A DNA stretch of 64,000 nt from Plasmopara viticola (lineage: Eukaryota > Oomycota > Peronosporomycetes > Peronosporales > Peronosporaceae). Location: the NCBI GenBank assembly GCA_001695595.3, contig MBPM02000068.1, forward strand, positions 310,001 through 374,000, written 5' to 3'. Position numbers and translations under genes: made by a program. Shown piece by piece: positions 61,852-64,000 of the stretch (positions are counted from its first letter, which is position 1; each line of letters starts with the position of its first letter). Under the pieces are notes generated by a model that was not told the DNA's origin, ran no database searches, and saw only the letters and a program-made list of their open reading frames with translations.

Positions 61852-64000
61852 GATACAATCTGGATCAAAGTGGACACTACGACGTTGTACTCCAAATTTT
61901 ACGCCTACGTTCTGGTCTCGGGATTCCAAAAGCGATAGAAGAGTAAGTCTTGAAGCTGCTCGCGCATGACGTGACCTTTGATCATTGCGTTGACGACTTA
62001 AAAAGTAGGCAAATCGAGACTGCAAAGTAATCGGTGCTTTTGGCAATGGACATACCCTTGACGGTAGATCGAATTTGTTCGCACGCAGATTAAAGTTCAA
62101 GGCTGTGGGCATCGACTTTTTGATACGAAATAGTAATTGACTGATTTCTTATAGCCAAACGGAGCTTTTGGAGCTGGAATAAGCTACAGGGAACAGCGAG
62201 GGCGTCGATATCATTGTCAGCCCCCCAGCACCGATAGGCAGCGGGGTTTTGAGTGCATCAATTTAATAGACTACTTGCGCTATAAAGTTTCTTGAACGGA
62301 CTCGATCAGCAGTTGCTTTGTCTGACTGTACTATTCATTACACGTAAAAAGGACTTCGCCAGAATTTCTGCTTTTACAAAAAAGGATTACGTCGTACCCA
62401 CTCGTTTTTGTGCCATACATGTCTTTTATATCATATTTGAAAGACACCTAATGCTTATCCGGAACGCATCAATTTCTACAGTTATAACGATAGCCACCCG
62501 TGTTGACTTTCACTTCTCAATCGACCTTCTGCTTCATTCTCATACTGGATAGTCGATCTCATACCTTCCCAATGACGAATCTCGACGGATATGGGTCTTT
62601 ATGACTCGATGCCGTTTATATCGTTCCAGCACTGTCTTTCCAGCAGTGTTTCATTGTTGTTAGAGTGCATCTTAGATGTACCATGATAGCACTTGATCTT
62701 CTCTCCGAGGGAAACCCTGCATTATAGACCCGTTGCGCTGCCTCTTCTTCCTCCGATTAGGGCAGGAGTGTGGGCCTTGTTTTATCTTGATACGAGTGCT
62801 ACCCATCGGCTGTTGGTTCTCAACAGTAAGTGCGAGGGGTCTTCCACTGCAGAGCGCATCCGGGCCAAAAGCAACTTGTCCAGATTCATAGTACCCTTGT
62901 GGCGCACTCACCGCCCTCGTGTCTCCATATGCTGGCAAATGTCCATTCCTAGATTCTATGTCAAAGTAAGTGCATTCGCTGCCGTCGTGCACTTTTTGCT
63001 GTCTTGTTCAACCTGCTAGTCGTCATAATCGACGTCTGACGTACGCGATTGGCTTCGAGCACCTTAAGCATTGTCGCGGCAAGATTAGCACGCGCTTCAA
63101 AGGCAAAGACGCGGCCCCTCCCATCATAGTGCACAAGAACAAATTTTGTGAAAAGGTAACCTCTGATACTCACGAGAGTGCTTGTGGCGTTCACGTTGCG
63201 GGGTACAAAACCTTGTGCGTGTCACACAAATATTGCAACATGCATAAATTCTCACAGCACACGGAGCTTAGATTCCATTCAGTCCTCGATACAGAACCGT
63301 GTACTCCACTTACTGGCTTGAAGCCCTTACAGTCTCGACAGACGACGACTTGTTGATAGTCGTTTGACATCATGCGGCAATTTGTAGCCTCACCGGTAGC
63401 GATGACAAAGCCGAGTACTAGTTGCACAGGGTTTTTTGCGTGTGAAGTCGAGAGCCTCAGCTGTCTCGCCATGGCAGCGTAGCTGGGTCATGCAGCGAGT
63501 CGAGCGCTCCGGCGAGGCAATATAAGTATGTAACAAACAACAAAGTTAACGCCAGCGGGCCATTAATTGGTCCTAGTCTCGTGGCGATTTAAACGCGCGT
63601 TCTGGTGGTGAATAATGGCGGCAATTTGGGGTACAAAATTTGCCTTTCGCATCGCTTTCGATAGCTAGATCGCAAAAAAGAGGATGCAATGGATCAATTA
63701 CACTTCAATTATGTTCCCACAAGATCGTTGAGATCATTTTAAGGACATGCTATAAATCGGATACTTAGAAAGGCAAAGTCAATTGCGTCGAAAGTTCACG
63801 AGATAATAACATCGAAATTACGATAGACCTCTCAAAGTCTGACCTAATGTGCCGCCCAGCGGTTCTCCGCAACAAATGCACGTTTGAATCGAAAAATATA
63901 CCACAAGCTTTCGAGTTTAAAATTTTCTCTGACCCTTGCTTTCAATTTTCACCTCTAATCCTCCTTTTTGACGACAGCTTCGAAAATATTAAACATGACT
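61852..64000. other. Region downstream of the kinase; no supported gene
   Basis: Minus-strand frames at 63472-63191, 63194-62961 and 62992-62672 abut or overlap. The first is Cys-rich (VVVCRDCKG, SVCCENLCML). I recognise no family, and they could be fragments of one decayed or multi-exon gene. The rest has only short frames. Confidence 0.35.

Noticed and set aside
1..64000. CRISPR arrays, tRNA or rRNA genes
   Set aside because: No regularly spaced repeats, and no sequence with a full A-box/B-box cloverleaf or rRNA signature was seen on either strand by eye.

Overview
The window looks like a piece of an oomycete nuclear genome, most likely a Peronosporales species (Phytophthora or downy mildew type). 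The reasons are protein-coding genes with short spliceosomal introns (mostly 58-86 nt, donors close to GTRYGT or GTAAGT), compact and often convergent gene pairs, and decayed Ty3/gypsy and Ty1/copia elements. The assignment is inferred from gene structure and protein families; no database was searched.

Layout. 0-8.6 kb is a gene-dense island: the 3' end of an unassigned gene, a spliced quinolinate phosphoribosyltransferase (-), a B-box plus three-RRM Mei2-like RNA-binding protein (+), and a seven-exon RAD16-type SNF2/RING helicase with an N-terminal PARP-type zinc finger (-). 8.6-27.3 kb is a gene desert. It holds a decayed copia pol carrying two insertions of a short interspersed repeat with target-site duplications, and relics of gypsy and possibly LINE elements. 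27.3-30.4 kb has a small twin-CX9C mitochondrial assembly factor (COA4-like, +) convergent with a seven-exon PP2A B''-type regulatory subunit (-). 31-36.3 kb is a decayed gypsy element (-). 37.3-38.5 kb is a three-exon DGAT2 acyltransferase (+). 39.4-46.4 kb is a large, complex imperfect inverted repeat of unknown type, with one arm segment flipped and nested hairpins in the centre. A convincing U2 snRNA gene sits at 46.83-47.01 kb. A third copy of the short interspersed repeat is at 49.7-50.05 kb. 53.72-58.32 kb is a complete but mutated copia retrotransposon (-) with both LTRs and a 5-bp target duplication. 58.94-61.85 kb is a four-exon AGC-family kinase with two UBA-like repeats and an unrecognised domain ahead of the catalytic domain. 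The last 2 kb has no recognised gene.

The genes do not form an operon-like system. They are housekeeping functions (NAD synthesis, DNA repair, RNA binding, respiratory-chain assembly, phosphatase and kinase signalling, lipid storage, splicing) in small islands separated by old repeat-rich DNA. Gene models were built by hand by joining reading frames at splice sites that restore family-conserved motifs. Exon coordinates are given in each entry and need transcript support.
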